Source: Trebonia kvetii
GTDB lineage: Bacteria > Actinomycetota > Actinomycetes > Streptosporangiales > Streptosporangiaceae
Assembly (NCBI RefSeq): GCF_007827045.1
Contig: NZ_RPFW01000001.1
Coordinates: 1,278,519 to 1,342,518, forward strand
Direction of reading: 5' to 3'
Length of the DNA stretch: 64,000 nt
Part shown: positions 41,539 through 49,787 of the stretch, in pieces
Numbering within the stretch: position 1 is the stretch's first letter
Layout: each line of letters begins with the position of its first letter
The notes under the pieces: model-generated
What the model was told of the DNA's origin: nothing
What the model saw: the letters and a program-made list of their open reading frames with translations, nothing else
Database searches by the model: none
Position numbers and translations under genes: made by a program

Positions 41539-42471
41539 ATGAGCAGCCAACCAGAGCCAGACCCGGGTCTTAGCGCGGTCATGAGCGAGCGGCGCCAGCT
41601 GATCAACGTCACCTACCGGCTGCTCGGCTCCCTCGCCGAGGCCGAGGACGCGGTGCAGGAGACGTACGCCCGCTGGTATGCCATGACGCCGGAGCAGCGG
41701 GACGCCATCGCTTCTCCCGGCGCCTGGCTGACCACGGTCGCCAGCCGTATCTGCCTCGACCTGCTCGGCTCGGCGCGGGTCCGGCGGGAAAGCTACGTGG
41801 GCGAGTGGATTCCCGAGCCGGTGCCGGAGCCGGCCGAGTGGCCTGGCGGCGCCGCGGCCGACCCGGCTGACCGGATCACCCTCGACGAGTCGGTCAGCAT
41901 GGCCTTCCTCGTGGTGCTCGAGTCGATGACCCCGGCCGAGCGGGTCGCGCTGATCCTGCACGACGTGTTCCGCTACTCCTTCGCCGAGGTGGCGGAGATC
42001 ACCGGCCGCACCGCGGCGGCCTGCCGGCAGCTAGCCTCCTCGGCCCGGCGTCGCATCCGCGATTCACAAGCCGCCCCCGCACCCGTGGCCAGGCGGGCCG
42101 GCGTGGTCAGGGAGCTCAAGCGGGCCTGGGAGGCCGGGGACATCGCGACCTTGATCGGCCTCCTCGACCCCGCCGTCACGCTGACCGCCGACGGCGGCGG
42201 CCTGGTCAGCGCCGCGCTCGAGCCCATCGAGGGTGCCGAACAGGTCGCCAGCTACCTGGCGAGACTCGCCGAGCTCGCCGAGCTCGCGGGAGCCGGCCGG
42301 ACGTACCTGGAGCGCACCGTCAACGGCCAGCCAGGCCTGGTGGCGCAGATGGACGGCGTGACCGTCACGGTCTTCGCGTTCGAGGTCGCGGGCGACAAGA
42401 TCAGCCACATCTGGGCCGTGCGCAACCCGGGCAAACTCCGCCCCTGGACGGCCGGCCAGGGCGCCGGGTAA
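41539..42471 (+). CDS. sigJ: ECF41/SigJ-type sigma factor with SnoaL-like C-terminal domain
   Basis: 310 residues. Sigma region 2 (about 16-85, 'LINVTYRLLGSLAEAEDAVQ', 'WLTTVASRICLDLLGSARVR') is followed by region 4 (about 120-175, 'SMTPAERVALILHDVFRYSF', 'EVAEITGRTAAACRQLASSA'). The C-terminal NTF2/SnoaL-like domain (about 185-305) controls activity in ECF41 factors. There is no anti-sigma gene, as expected for the group. The carboxymuconolactone-decarboxylase or oxidoreductase gene that normally neighbours ECF41 sigma genes is not adjacent. Confidence 0.92.
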   Translation: MSSQPEPDPGLSAVMSERRQLINVTYRLLGSLAEAEDAVQETYARWYAMTPEQRDAIASPGAWLTTVASRICLDLLGSARVRRESYVGEWIPEPVPEPAEWPGGAAADPADRITLDESVSMAFLVVLESMTPAERVALILHDVFRYSFAEVAEITGRTAAACRQLASSARRRIRDSQAAPAPVARRAGVVRELKRAWEAGDIATLIGLLDPAVTLTADGGGLVSAALEPIEGAEQVASYLARLAELAELAGAGRTYLERTVNGQPGLVAQMDGVTVTVFAFEVAGDKISHIWAVRNPGKLRPWTAGQGAG

Positions 42472-42498
42472 CGAGCCTTGCCTCCGGTGGTCAGCGCG

Positions 42499-43725
42499 TC
42501 AAGCGGCAGTGCGGGCACGCAGCTCCCTGGCGATCGCCTCGACGCCGCGCTCAAGCTCGGCGAAGCTCGTGCTCAGCGGTGACAGCCCGATACGGATGCC
42601 GTCCGGCGGCCGGAAGTCGGGGATCACGCCCTGCTCCCACAGCGCCGCGGTCACCTCGGCGAACAGCGGATGGTCGACGGTGACGTGCGAGCCGCGCTCG
42701 GCAGGATCGCGCGGGCTCGCGACGGTGGCGCCGAGCGGCACGAGCAGCTCGTCGGCCAGCGCGATCGCCTGCTCGGTGAGCGCGACCGACTTGCGCCTGA
42801 CCTCGTCAAGGCCCGCCTCGGCGATCAGCTCGAGCATGTCCTTGAGCGGCTGCATCGCGAGCACCGGCGGCGTGCCAGAGATGAACTTGCGGATCCCGGC
42901 AGCCGGCTCGTACTGCGGCCCCATGGCGAACGGGTCGCTCGCCCCCATCCAGCCCCAGATGGGCTGCCGCAGCTGCTCCTGGAGACGCGCGGATACGTAG
43001 CCGAAGGCCGGCGACCCCGGACCGCCGTTCAGGTACTTGTAGGTGCAGCCGGCCGCGAGGTCGACGTCGCACGCGTCGAGTTCGACGGGCAGCGCGCCGA
43101 CCGAGTGGCACAGGTCCCACAGCATCAGCGCACCCGCGTCGTGCGCCGCGCGGGTGGTGGCCGCCATGTCCGCGATGAACCCGGACCGGTAGGCGATATG
43201 ACTGAGGACCACGAGGGCCGTGCGCTCGCTCAGTACCGCCGTGACGTCCTCCGGCCGCACCCCCGAGGCGTGCGGGGCGCTGAGGTAGCGGACCGTCAGC
43301 CCGAACTCGGCGGCGATGCCGTCCACGACGAACCTGTCCGTAGGGAAGTTCCCCCGGTCGATGATCACCTCGTCCCGGTCTCCCCGGACGCTGAGACCGG
43401 CCCTGATCAGCTTGTAGAGCAGCACCGTGGTGGAGTCGGCCACGATCACCTGGCCGGGCGCCGCGCCCAGGGCCACCTCGGCGAGCCGGTCCCCCACCGT
43501 CACCGGCTCGGCCATCCACGCCGCATCCCAGCTCCTGATGAGCCCGCGCCCCCACGCGCCGTCCACGAAGCTCGCCAGCCGCTCCCCGGTCACCGCAAGC
43601 GGCCGCCCCAGGGAGTTGCCGTCCAGGTAGGCGACCACGGCCGGATCGTCGGCCGCGACGAACCGGGAACGGAACCGCGCGAGCGGATCGGCGGCGTCCA
43701 GCTTGCTGGCAGGCACGATGGTCAT
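42499..43725 (-). CDS. kynU: Kynureninase
   Basis: 408 residues, fold-type I PLP enzyme that cleaves L-kynurenine to anthranilate and alanine. Diagnostic segments: 'VVAYLDGNSLGRPL', 'IIDRGNFPTDRFVVDG', 'LSHIAYRSGFIADMAATTRA', the PLP-Asp region 'MLWDLCHSVGALPVELDACD', the Schiff-base Lys in 'GCTYKYLNGGPGSPAF' and the C-terminal 'FRPPDGIRIGLSPLSTSF'. Neither tryptophan 2,3-dioxygenase nor kynurenine formamidase genes are nearby, so the pathway is dispersed or kynurenine is taken up. It diverges from the methyltransferase gene. Confidence 0.94.
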   Translation of the reverse strand: MTIVPASKLDAADPLARFRSRFVAADDPAVVAYLDGNSLGRPLAVTGERLASFVDGAWGRGLIRSWDAAWMAEPVTVGDRLAEVALGAAPGQVIVADSTTVLLYKLIRAGLSVRGDRDEVIIDRGNFPTDRFVVDGIAAEFGLTVRYLSAPHASGVRPEDVTAVLSERTALVVLSHIAYRSGFIADMAATTRAAHDAGALMLWDLCHSVGALPVELDACDVDLAAGCTYKYLNGGPGSPAFGYVSARLQEQLRQPIWGWMGASDPFAMGPQYEPAAGIRKFISGTPPVLAMQPLKDMLELIAEAGLDEVRRKSVALTEQAIALADELLVPLGATVASPRDPAERGSHVTVDHPLFAEVTAALWEQGVIPDFRPPDGIRIGLSPLSTSFAELERGVEAIARELRARTAA

Positions 43726-43870
43726 TTCTTCATCCCGATCTCGATGCGGTAGCCCAGGAAGGCAGCCTAGCCAAGATCAAGAACATCGATACAGAACGGG
43801 TGCGGCTGACTCTTACGGCAACCACGACACCGAGCCGTCGGGAACGGCGCGTGAACTAGGCTTCCGTTCC

Positions 43871-44656
43871 GTGGAATTCGACGCGAAAGTCCCGAACACC
43901 GCGCGGATGTGGAACTACTGGCTTGGCGGCAAGGACAACTTCGCCGCCGACCGGGAGGCCGGGGACCGGGTGATCGAGGCGCTGCCGACCATGCCCATGG
44001 TCGCCTGGTGGGCGCGCCGAGTCCTCGTTGACGTGGTGCAGCGGCTGGTGACGGTCCACGGCGTCCGGCAGTTCCTCGACATCGGCAGCGGGCTGCCCAC
44101 CGCCGACAACACGCATGAGGTTGCGCAGCGCGCCGCCCCCGACGCTCGCGTCGTCTACGTCGACCACGACCCCGTCGTGCTCAGCCACGCGCGGGCGCTG
44201 CTCACCAGCAGCCGCGACGGCAAGACCGACTACCTCCAGGCGGACCTTCGCGACACCCGCACGATCGTCGAGGGCGCTGCGCAGACGCTGGACTTCGGCC
44301 AGCCCATCGCGGTCCTGCTCATCGCCGTGCTGCACTTCATTCCCGACGCGGATGACCCCAACGCGGTGGTCCGCAGGCTCATGGACGCGGTCCCGTCGGG
44401 CAGCTACCTGGTGGTCGGTCATGGCGCGAGCGACATCGAGCCCGCGGCCGCCGCGGAACTGAACCAGCGGTACAACGCGATGTCGCCGACCAAGATCCGG
44501 CTGCGCAGCAAGGCCGAGATCCTGCCGTTCTTCGACGGCCTGGAGATGACCGGCCGCGGCCTTGTCCCGCTGAGTCAGTGGTTCGACGCCGAGCCCACGG
44601 ACATCGATACGGCGCGGGGCCTCGTCGGGCACGTCGGGATCGCCAGGAAGCCCTGA
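43871..44656 (+). CDS. SAM-dependent methyltransferase, Methyltransf_19/DUF574 family
   Basis: About 261 residues from the GTG at 43871, where family members begin ('VEFDAKVPNTARMWNYWLGG'). The frame is open to 43703, so the start is uncertain. Features: 'NYWLGGKDNFAADREAG', SAM-binding 'VRQFLDIGSGLPTADNTHE', 'VVYVDHDPVVLSHARALL' and 'AVLLIAVLHFIPDADDP', C-terminal 'RGLVPLSQWF'. This family is highly expanded in Streptosporangiales and Streptomyces and its substrates are mostly unknown. A decayed paralogue sits at about 50 kb. Confidence 0.9.
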   Translation: MEFDAKVPNTARMWNYWLGGKDNFAADREAGDRVIEALPTMPMVAWWARRVLVDVVQRLVTVHGVRQFLDIGSGLPTADNTHEVAQRAAPDARVVYVDHDPVVLSHARALLTSSRDGKTDYLQADLRDTRTIVEGAAQTLDFGQPIAVLLIAVLHFIPDADDPNAVVRRLMDAVPSGSYLVVGHGASDIEPAAAAELNQRYNAMSPTKIRLRSKAEILPFFDGLEMTGRGLVPLSQWFDAEPTDIDTARGLVGHVGIARKP

Positions 44657-44708
44657 GCACCCGCCAAGAGACATAGAGGGGTATGGGCGGCGACTCTATA
44701 GTCGTGGC

Positions 44709-46277
44709 ATGACCGAGCTTAGGGTGACGACGGGGGTGCGGCTGGCGGAGGTGCTCGCCGCGCTTTCGCTCGCCACCGACCTTGGCATGGGGCAGCCGAT
44801 GGAGCACATGCTGCGCCAGTGCCTCATCGCGCTGCGGCTGGCGGAGCGGCTCGGGCTTGACGACGACGACCGGCGGGTCGTGTACTACGGGAGCCTGCTC
44901 TCCTGGGTCGGCTGCCACGTGGACGCCTACGAGCAGGCCAAGTGGTTCGGCGACGACACGGTGCTCAAGACCGACTTCCGGCACACCGACTTCGCCTCAG
45001 CGGCGTCCGACGCGCTGTTCATGATGCGCCACGTCGGGTCGGGGCGGCCCGCCACGGAGCGGATGCGGCTCGGGCTCGCCTTCCTCGGCGACGGGCGCCG
45101 GGCCGCGGAGACGATGCTGACCAACCACTGGATGGCCGCCGACGCGCTCGCCGCCCGGCTCGGCCTCGCCCAGCGGATCAGGGACTGCGTCGAGCAGACC
45201 TTCGAGCGGTGGGACGGGCGGGGCTCACCGAAGGGAGTGCACGGCCCGCAGATCCTGGTGACCGCCCGGCTGATCGCGCTCGCCGATGTCGTCGAGGTCT
45301 ACCACCGGGCCGCGGGAACCGATGCCGCGGTGAGCGTGGCGCGGGACAGGCGCGGCACGCAGTTCGATCCCGAGCTCGCGGACCTGTTCGCCGCGGCGGC
45401 GCCGACCCTCTTCGACGGGCTCGCCGAGGACAGCAGCTGGGATGACGTGATCGCGGCCGAGCCCGCGCTGGCCATCAGGCTGGGCGACGCCGAGTTCGGC
45501 GCGGCACTCGAGGCCATCGCCGACTTCGCCGACGTGAAGTCGCCCTATACGATCGGGCATTCGCGGGGTGTCGCGGAGCTGGCAGGCGAGGCCGCCACCA
45601 TCGCCGGTCTCGGTGAGCCGGCGGCGAAGACAGTGCGCAGGGCCGGACTCGTGCACGACCTCGGACGGCTCGGCGTGCCCAACCTGATCTGGGACAAGAA
45701 GAGCCCGCTGAGCCGCGCCGAGTCCGAGCGGGTGCGCATGCACCCCTACCTCACCGAACGGACACTCGCCTCCTCTCCCTCGCTCGCGCCGCTCGCTGCC
45801 ATCGCGGCGCAGCATCACGAGCGCCTCGACGTGTCCGGCTACCCGCGTGGACTGTCCGGGGCCGCCCTGACGACCGAGGGCAGGCTGCTCGCCGCCGCCG
45901 ACTTCTACCAGGCGAAGACCGAGCCACGGCCGTACCGGGCGGCGTGCCCCGCAGCCGACGCCGCAGCCGCGCTGCAGGCGGAGGTGCGGGCGGGCCGCCT
46001 CGACGGCGACGCGGCCGCCGCCGTGCTCGCCGCGGCCGGCCACCGGAGCCCGCGCCGCAAGGCGTGGCCCGCCGGGCTGACCGGCCGCGAGGTCGAGGTC
46101 CTCGGGCTGCTCGCGACCGGGCTGTCCAACAGGGAAATCGCGGCGCGGCTGGTGATCTCCGTCAAGACGGCCGGCCACCATGTGGAGCACATCTACGCGA
46201 AGACAGGAACCGCCAACCGTTCGATGGCTAGCCTTTTCGCCGCCAGCCACGGGCTCATCGGCGGGCCGCAGGACTAA
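44709..46277 (+). CDS. HD-domain (HD-GYP-like) regulator with C-terminal LuxR HTH
   Basis: 522 residues. The N-terminal third (about 10-240) resembles a degenerate HD domain ('RRVVYYGSLLSWVGCHVDAY'; later 'EQTFERWDGRGSPKGVHGPQ'). The second HD-GYP-like domain (about 260-410) keeps 'KTVRRAGLVHDLGRLGVPNL' with the HD pair, 'RVRMHPYLTERTL', 'IAAQHHERLDVSGYPRGLSG' and 'AADFYQAKTEPRPYR'. A LuxR HTH closes the protein (about 452-510, 'LTGREVEVLGLLATGLSNRE', 'VKTAGHHVEHIYAKTGTAN'). It would couple phosphohydrolase or ligand sensing (cyclic dinucleotides are the classical HD-GYP substrate) directly to transcription. A hyphenated TATA-like 'CTATAGTC' lies just upstream. Confidence 0.88.
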   Translation: MTELRVTTGVRLAEVLAALSLATDLGMGQPMEHMLRQCLIALRLAERLGLDDDDRRVVYYGSLLSWVGCHVDAYEQAKWFGDDTVLKTDFRHTDFASAASDALFMMRHVGSGRPATERMRLGLAFLGDGRRAAETMLTNHWMAADALAARLGLAQRIRDCVEQTFERWDGRGSPKGVHGPQILVTARLIALADVVEVYHRAAGTDAAVSVARDRRGTQFDPELADLFAAAAPTLFDGLAEDSSWDDVIAAEPALAIRLGDAEFGAALEAIADFADVKSPYTIGHSRGVAELAGEAATIAGLGEPAAKTVRRAGLVHDLGRLGVPNLIWDKKSPLSRAESERVRMHPYLTERTLASSPSLAPLAAIAAQHHERLDVSGYPRGLSGAALTTEGRLLAAADFYQAKTEPRPYRAACPAADAAAALQAEVRAGRLDGDAAAAVLAAAGHRSPRRKAWPAGLTGREVEVLGLLATGLSNREIAARLVISVKTAGHHVEHIYAKTGTANRSMASLFAASHGLIGGPQD

Positions 46278-46365
46278 CCCGTTGCGGTTGAGTGCTCAGG
46301 GGCGCTCATGCCGCAGCCGCCTGTTGCCGGGCGGCGGTCCCGGTCTTGCCCCCGTGCGGGGGCCG
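46278..46365 (-). ncRNA. Candidate omega-RNA/right-end segment of the tnpB element
   Basis: TnpB guide RNAs are made from the 3' end of tnpB and the right end of the element. Here that interval holds the palindrome GCCCCCG-TG-CGGGGGC (46348-46363) within the last tnpB codons and, after the stop, 18 bp of short sequence ending CACTCAACCGCAACGG on the minus strand, where a TCAA-like cleavage site could mark the element boundary. The boundary and any guide are inferred, not demonstrated. Confidence 0.35.
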
Positions 46366-47280
46366 GGTTCCGGGTTCGGCGGGTCGTGCCGCGCTCGGCG
46401 CGGTCTTACCGTCCCTCCCCCGGCGTTTCGCCTCTCCGCCCCACTGGCGGCGAGGGACAGCAGATTCCGGGCCGCGTTCACGTCCCGGTCCATGACCAGG
46501 CCGCACCCATCGCACCGGTAGATACGCTCGGCCAGGCCCAGCTTGGCTTTCACCGTGCCGCAGCCCGAGCAGGTCTTCGAGGAAGGAAACCACCGGTCAG
46601 CGGTGACGAGCGTCCCGCCGCGCCAGGCGGTCTTGTAGGCGAGCATCCGCCGGGCGGTCCCGAATCCCTGGTCGGCGACCGCCCGGGCAAGGCGGCGGTT
46701 GCGAGTCATCCCGGCCACGTTCAGGTCCTCGGCCACAACCGTCTCGTACCGGGCGGCGAGCATCGTGGTGGCCTTGTGCAGTGCGTCGCCCCGGATGTCC
46801 GCGACCCGGGCGTGCAGGCGGGCCAGCCGGGCGGCCGCCTTGCGGCGGCCCGCCGACCCGGGTTTCTTCCGGGCGTGCGCGCGGGCGGCGCGCCGCAGCC
46901 GGCGCAGCCCCGCCCTCAGCGGCTTCGGGCCGTGGATGGTGATCACCGTGCCCGTGTCGTCGACTGCGGTGAGCAGCGCCTTCACCCCGAGATCCACCCC
47001 GGCCGCGGTCCCGGGCCTGGCATGGCGGGCCGGGACCGCCCGGTCAACCTCAACGGTGAACGACACGAACCAGCGCTGCGCCGTCCGCGACACCGTCGCC
47101 GACAGGATCCGGGCGGTGCCGTCCTCCAGCCGCCGGGCCAGCTTCCGGGTCGATTCATGGGTCCGGATCACCCCCAGGCGGGGCAGGGTGACCGTGCCCC
47201 GCCCGCAGCGCAGCGTCCCGGTCAGCCCGAACGAATCCCGGCACGGCAACCCCCTCTGGCCAGTCCTGCGGGTCGCTAGG
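46296..47280 (-). mobile_element. tnpB: 5'-truncated IS200/IS605-family tnpB (RNA-guided nuclease relic)
   Basis: About 325 residues of TnpB are readable. The RuvC-like catalytic residues are intact: Asp in 'AGVDLGVKALL', Glu in 'VVAEDLNVAGM' and Asp in 'CGLVMDRDVNAARN', with the zinc ribbon 'SSKTCSGCG...YRCDGCG'. The N-terminal region (HTH plus most of the recognition wedge, about 100-130 residues) is missing: homology starts at 'CRDSFGLTGTLRCGRG' directly beside the stop of the next minus-strand gene. The formal open frame begins inside that gene at 47309. The C-terminal Pro/Arg-rich tail overlaps a strong hairpin (46348-46363). No tnpA is present. Probably inactive. Confidence 0.85.
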
Positions 47281-47653
47281 CCGGGAGGAGCGGCTGGTAG
47301 CCGGAGCACAGCACGCGCATCCAGCTGATCCTCCCGTCATCCGCCGTGTCGTAGTAGGCCTGCTGCTCGACGAGGTACTCATCGTCGCCGACGTGCACCC
47401 GGACCCGGTAGGCGACGTGCTCACGGCCGGCCACCCGCCCCGCCGTGACCGCGCTCAGCTCGTCCATCTGCGCGCGGGCGAACCAGGTCCCGAGTATGAC
47501 CTCCACGGCCACCTCGGCGCCCGTCTCGGCGTGACAGACCCGGCCAGGGGTCAGCGCCTGGAAGTCGATGGTGTCGGAGAGGATGGCGCGCAGCGCCGCC
47601 TGGTCCTTGGCCGCGATGGCCCTGGCGAACGTCTCACCCGCGGTGGCGGTCAT
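47276..47653 (-). CDS. NTF2/SnoaL-like protein
   Basis: 125 residues from the ATG at 47653; longer in-frame starts overlap the DsrE gene. 'ETFARAIAAKDQAALRAILS', 'DTIDFQALTPGRVCHAETGA', 'VGDDEYLVEQQAYYDTADDG' and 'ISWMRVLCSGYQPLL' give the alpha+beta barrel pattern of nuclear-transport-factor-2-like proteins. It likely binds a small ligand; the function is unknown. Its stop directly abuts the truncated tnpB. It follows the DsrE gene by 20 bp on the same strand. Confidence 0.85.
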   Translation of the reverse strand: MTATAGETFARAIAAKDQAALRAILSDTIDFQALTPGRVCHAETGAEVAVEVILGTWFARAQMDELSAVTAGRVAGREHVAYRVRVHVGDDEYLVEQQAYYDTADDGRISWMRVLCSGYQPLLPA

Positions 47654-47673
47654 GACCGGTTCCGCCTTCGCCG

Positions 47674-48039
47674 CTAGTAGCTGAAGGTAGTGGCCGGCTC
47701 GTCGCCGATCCACTCCCACAGCGGGATGGTGCCGCCCAGGGTCGCGTTCTTCAGCACCGTTTCCCTGGCGAGCTGCTTGGCATCGAAGCAGATCGGGCAG
47801 ACCAGGTAGCTGCCGCCCGCGTCCGCGAACCGGCTGACCAGATCGGCCAGCGGCGGGCAGCCCTGGCACGCGGTGCCCACCGCCACGCCCTCGGTGGCCA
47901 GCCGGACAGCTTCCTTGGTCAGGAACAGCAGCGTCGGGCGTCCCTGCTCGGCCGCCCCGACCGCCACCAGGAATGCCACCGTTACCTTCTCCGCGTCCTC
48001 AAGGCCTGTCGCCAGGCTGATGACTGCCTTGCCTTTCAT
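47674..48039 (-). CDS. DsrE/DsrF-like sulfur-relay family protein
   Basis: 121 residues from the ATG at 48039. 'KGKAVISLATGLEDAEKVTV', 'AFLVAVGAAEQGRPTLLFLT' and 'KEAVRLATEGVAVGTACQGC' match the DsrE fold. Three Cys-containing spots ('ACQGCPP', 'LVCPICFDAKQL') could carry persulfides or bind metal. The family moves sulfur between proteins or acts as a peroxiredoxin-like redox switch. It shares the neighbourhood with a CsoR-type operator at 48.53 kb, but in the opposite orientation. Confidence 0.85.
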   Translation of the reverse strand: MKGKAVISLATGLEDAEKVTVAFLVAVGAAEQGRPTLLFLTKEAVRLATEGVAVGTACQGCPPLADLVSRFADAGGSYLVCPICFDAKQLARETVLKNATLGGTIPLWEWIGDEPATTFSY

Positions 48040-48219
48040 GCGCACCGCGCTCCTCGTCCCACCGGGCCGCAGCTTGCCGCCCGTCTGGTTCCGAGGATGC
48101 CGGCCGGGCGAACCCGGCCGCATGGGGTGACTTCCCCATCTTCGACTCTTCGTTGCCCGCCGGCCCGGAACTACCTCGCATTGCGGAATAGTCATGACAA
48201 ATGCGGGTAGCTGACGCCC

Positions 48220-48396
48220 GTGGCAAGAGCGAGATCGGTCGCCGGGTACGCAATTCCCGGCATTGTCGTGTTCTTCTTCTGGCTGGTGATCGTGATCCTG
48301 GTCATCATCCTCCTGGCGTTCATCGTGCACTGGGCCGGCGGCGGGGCGCTTAACCTGCGGCTCGGCCATTTCATCCTGGACGTCGGCTTCACCTGA
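48220..48396 (+). CDS. Small membrane protein, 58 residues
   Basis: GTG at 48220 to TGA at 48396. The product begins 'VARARSVAGYAIPGIVVFFF', has one long hydrophobic helix (about residues 11-37, rich in Val/Ile/Phe/Leu) and ends 'NLRLGHFILDVGFT'. Nearly all third positions are G or C, and a strong hairpin terminator follows 18 bp after the stop, supporting a real gene. No family is recognised. A role beside the metal permease or the DsrE protein is a guess from position. Confidence 0.6.
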   Translation: MARARSVAGYAIPGIVVFFFWLVIVILVIILLAFIVHWAGGGALNLRLGHFILDVGFT

Positions 48397-48413
48397 CAGA
48401 CCGCAACCAATCG

Positions 48414-48448
48414 GTCCGGGCTGGTCGCGACTCGCGACCAGCCCGGAC
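48414..48448 (+). terminator. Perfect 16-bp hairpin terminator
   Basis: GTCCGGGCTGGTCGCG at 48414-48429 and its exact complement at 48433-48448 enclose ACT. It follows the 58-residue membrane protein and separates it from the permease promoter. There is no T-run. Confidence 0.8.
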
Positions 48449-48527
48449 TGCGTCGTGGCCGTCCGTCGCTCCCCTCGCTCCCGTCAACGCCGCCCCAGGT
48501 CGCGGATCGCCCGCCTCTCGCACCTTA

Positions 48528-48544
48528 ATACCCCCAGGGGGTAT
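48528..48544 (+). promoter_or_regulatory. CsoR-type operator (ATACCCCC-A-GGGGGTAT)
   Basis: A perfect palindrome, ATACCCCCAGGGGGTAT, 49 bp before the permease start. This is the signature operator of the CsoR/RcnR/CstR repressor family, most often Cu(I)-responsive CsoR, sometimes persulfide-responsive CstR. It overlaps a TATATG that could be the -10 element. Derepression by copper (or sulfane sulfur) is the predicted control of the downstream permease. Confidence 0.85.
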
Positions 48545-48593
48545 ATGGTTTGGGCGAGTCTGGGAACCACATGGGAAGGACGGAGGGAAGGCG

Positions 48594-49763
48594 ATGGATG
48601 CGATCCTCCATGCCCTGTCCATCACGGGGTCGATGACCTGGCAGATCACCTGGGCGCTGATCCTCGGGTTTACGCTGTCCGCGGTGATCCAGGCGCTAGT
48701 GCGCAGGTCCACGGTGGTCCGGTTGCTCGGCGACGCGCGGCCGCGGACGCTGGCGATCGCGTCCGGACTCGGCGCGGCGTCGTCGTCCTGCTCGTACGCG
48801 GCGGTGGCGCTTGGCCGCGCGCTGTTCCGCAGGGGCGCGGACTTCACCGCGGCGATGGCGTTCGAGATCGCATCGACCAACCTGGTGATCGAACTCGGCG
48901 TGATACTCGCACTGCTGATGGGCTGGCAGTTCACGCTGGCCGAGTTCAGCGGCGGCGCGCTGATGATCGTGTTCCTCGCGGTGCTGTTCCGCCTCTTCCT
49001 GCGTGAGCGACTGCTGCGGGAGGCGCGCTCGCAAGCGGACCGGGGCCTGGCGGGCTCGATGGAGGGGCACGCCGCGATGGACATGTCCGTCACGCGGGAG
49101 GGCTCGTTCACCAGACGGCTGTTCTCGGGCGAGGGGTTCACCTCGGTCAGCCATGTGTTCGTGATGGAGTGGGCGGCGATCCTCAGGGACCTGGTGATCG
49201 GGCTGTTCGTCGCGGGGGCGATCGCCGCGTGGGTGCCCGACTCGTTCTGGCAGTCGTTCTTCTTCGCCGGGCATCCGCTGGCCGCCAAGCTGTGGGGGCC
49301 GTTGATCGGGCCCGTCGTCGCGATCATCTCGTTCGTCTGCTCGATCGGCAACGTGCCGCTCGCCGTGGTGCTGTGGCACGGCGGGATCAGCTTCGGCGGC
49401 GTGGCCGCGTTCATCTTCGCCGACCTGATCATCGCGCCGATCCTGAACATCTACCGCAAGTACTACGGCAGGCGGATGGCGCTGTTCCTGCTCGGCACCT
49501 TCTACGCGGCGATGGCCGCGGCCGGGTACGTGATCGAGATCGTCTTCGGCGGCCTGGGCCTGATTCCCGACCGGGCCAGCGCCAAGGTGCCCGACATGGG
49601 GGTCTCCTGGGACTACACGACCTGGCTGAACATCGTGTTCCTGGTGCTCGCCTTGGTGCTGATCCTCAGGTTCGTGCGCACCGGGGGCGGCATGATGCTG
49701 AAGATGATGGGTGGTTCCCCTGAGACCGGCACTTCCGCCCACTCCCAAGCCCACCACCTGTGA
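48594..49763 (+). CDS. COG0701 (DUF318/ArsP_1, SO_0444-like) membrane permease, probable metal efflux
   Basis: 389 residues with eight to ten membrane segments in two halves. Conserved parts: 'SGLGAASSSCSYAAVALGRA' and 'AMAFEIASTNLVIELGVILA' in the first half, and 'ISFVCSIGNVPLAVVLWHGG' and 'GGVAAFIFADLIIAPILNIY' in the second, both with Cys near the membrane. A cytoplasmic loop rich in Met and His ('GHAAMDMSVTREG') and a C-terminal Met/His tail ('GGGMMLKMMGG', 'AHSQAHHL') could bind soft metal. COG0701 members export methyl-arsenicals, copper or zinc. The CsoR box argues for copper. GGAGG-like AGGGAAGG precedes the ATG. Confidence 0.88.
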   Translation: MDAILHALSITGSMTWQITWALILGFTLSAVIQALVRRSTVVRLLGDARPRTLAIASGLGAASSSCSYAAVALGRALFRRGADFTAAMAFEIASTNLVIELGVILALLMGWQFTLAEFSGGALMIVFLAVLFRLFLRERLLREARSQADRGLAGSMEGHAAMDMSVTREGSFTRRLFSGEGFTSVSHVFVMEWAAILRDLVIGLFVAGAIAAWVPDSFWQSFFFAGHPLAAKLWGPLIGPVVAIISFVCSIGNVPLAVVLWHGGISFGGVAAFIFADLIIAPILNIYRKYYGRRMALFLLGTFYAAMAAAGYVIEIVFGGLGLIPDRASAKVPDMGVSWDYTTWLNIVFLVLALVLILRFVRTGGGMMLKMMGGSPETGTSAHSQAHHL

Positions 49764-49787
49764 GTGAGTAGGCCCGGGTGGGTGGGG

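Noticed and set aside
47873..48130. 85-codon plus-strand frame over the DsrE gene
   Set aside because: Antisense shadow of the DsrE coding sequence with Arg/Pro/Ser-rich composition.
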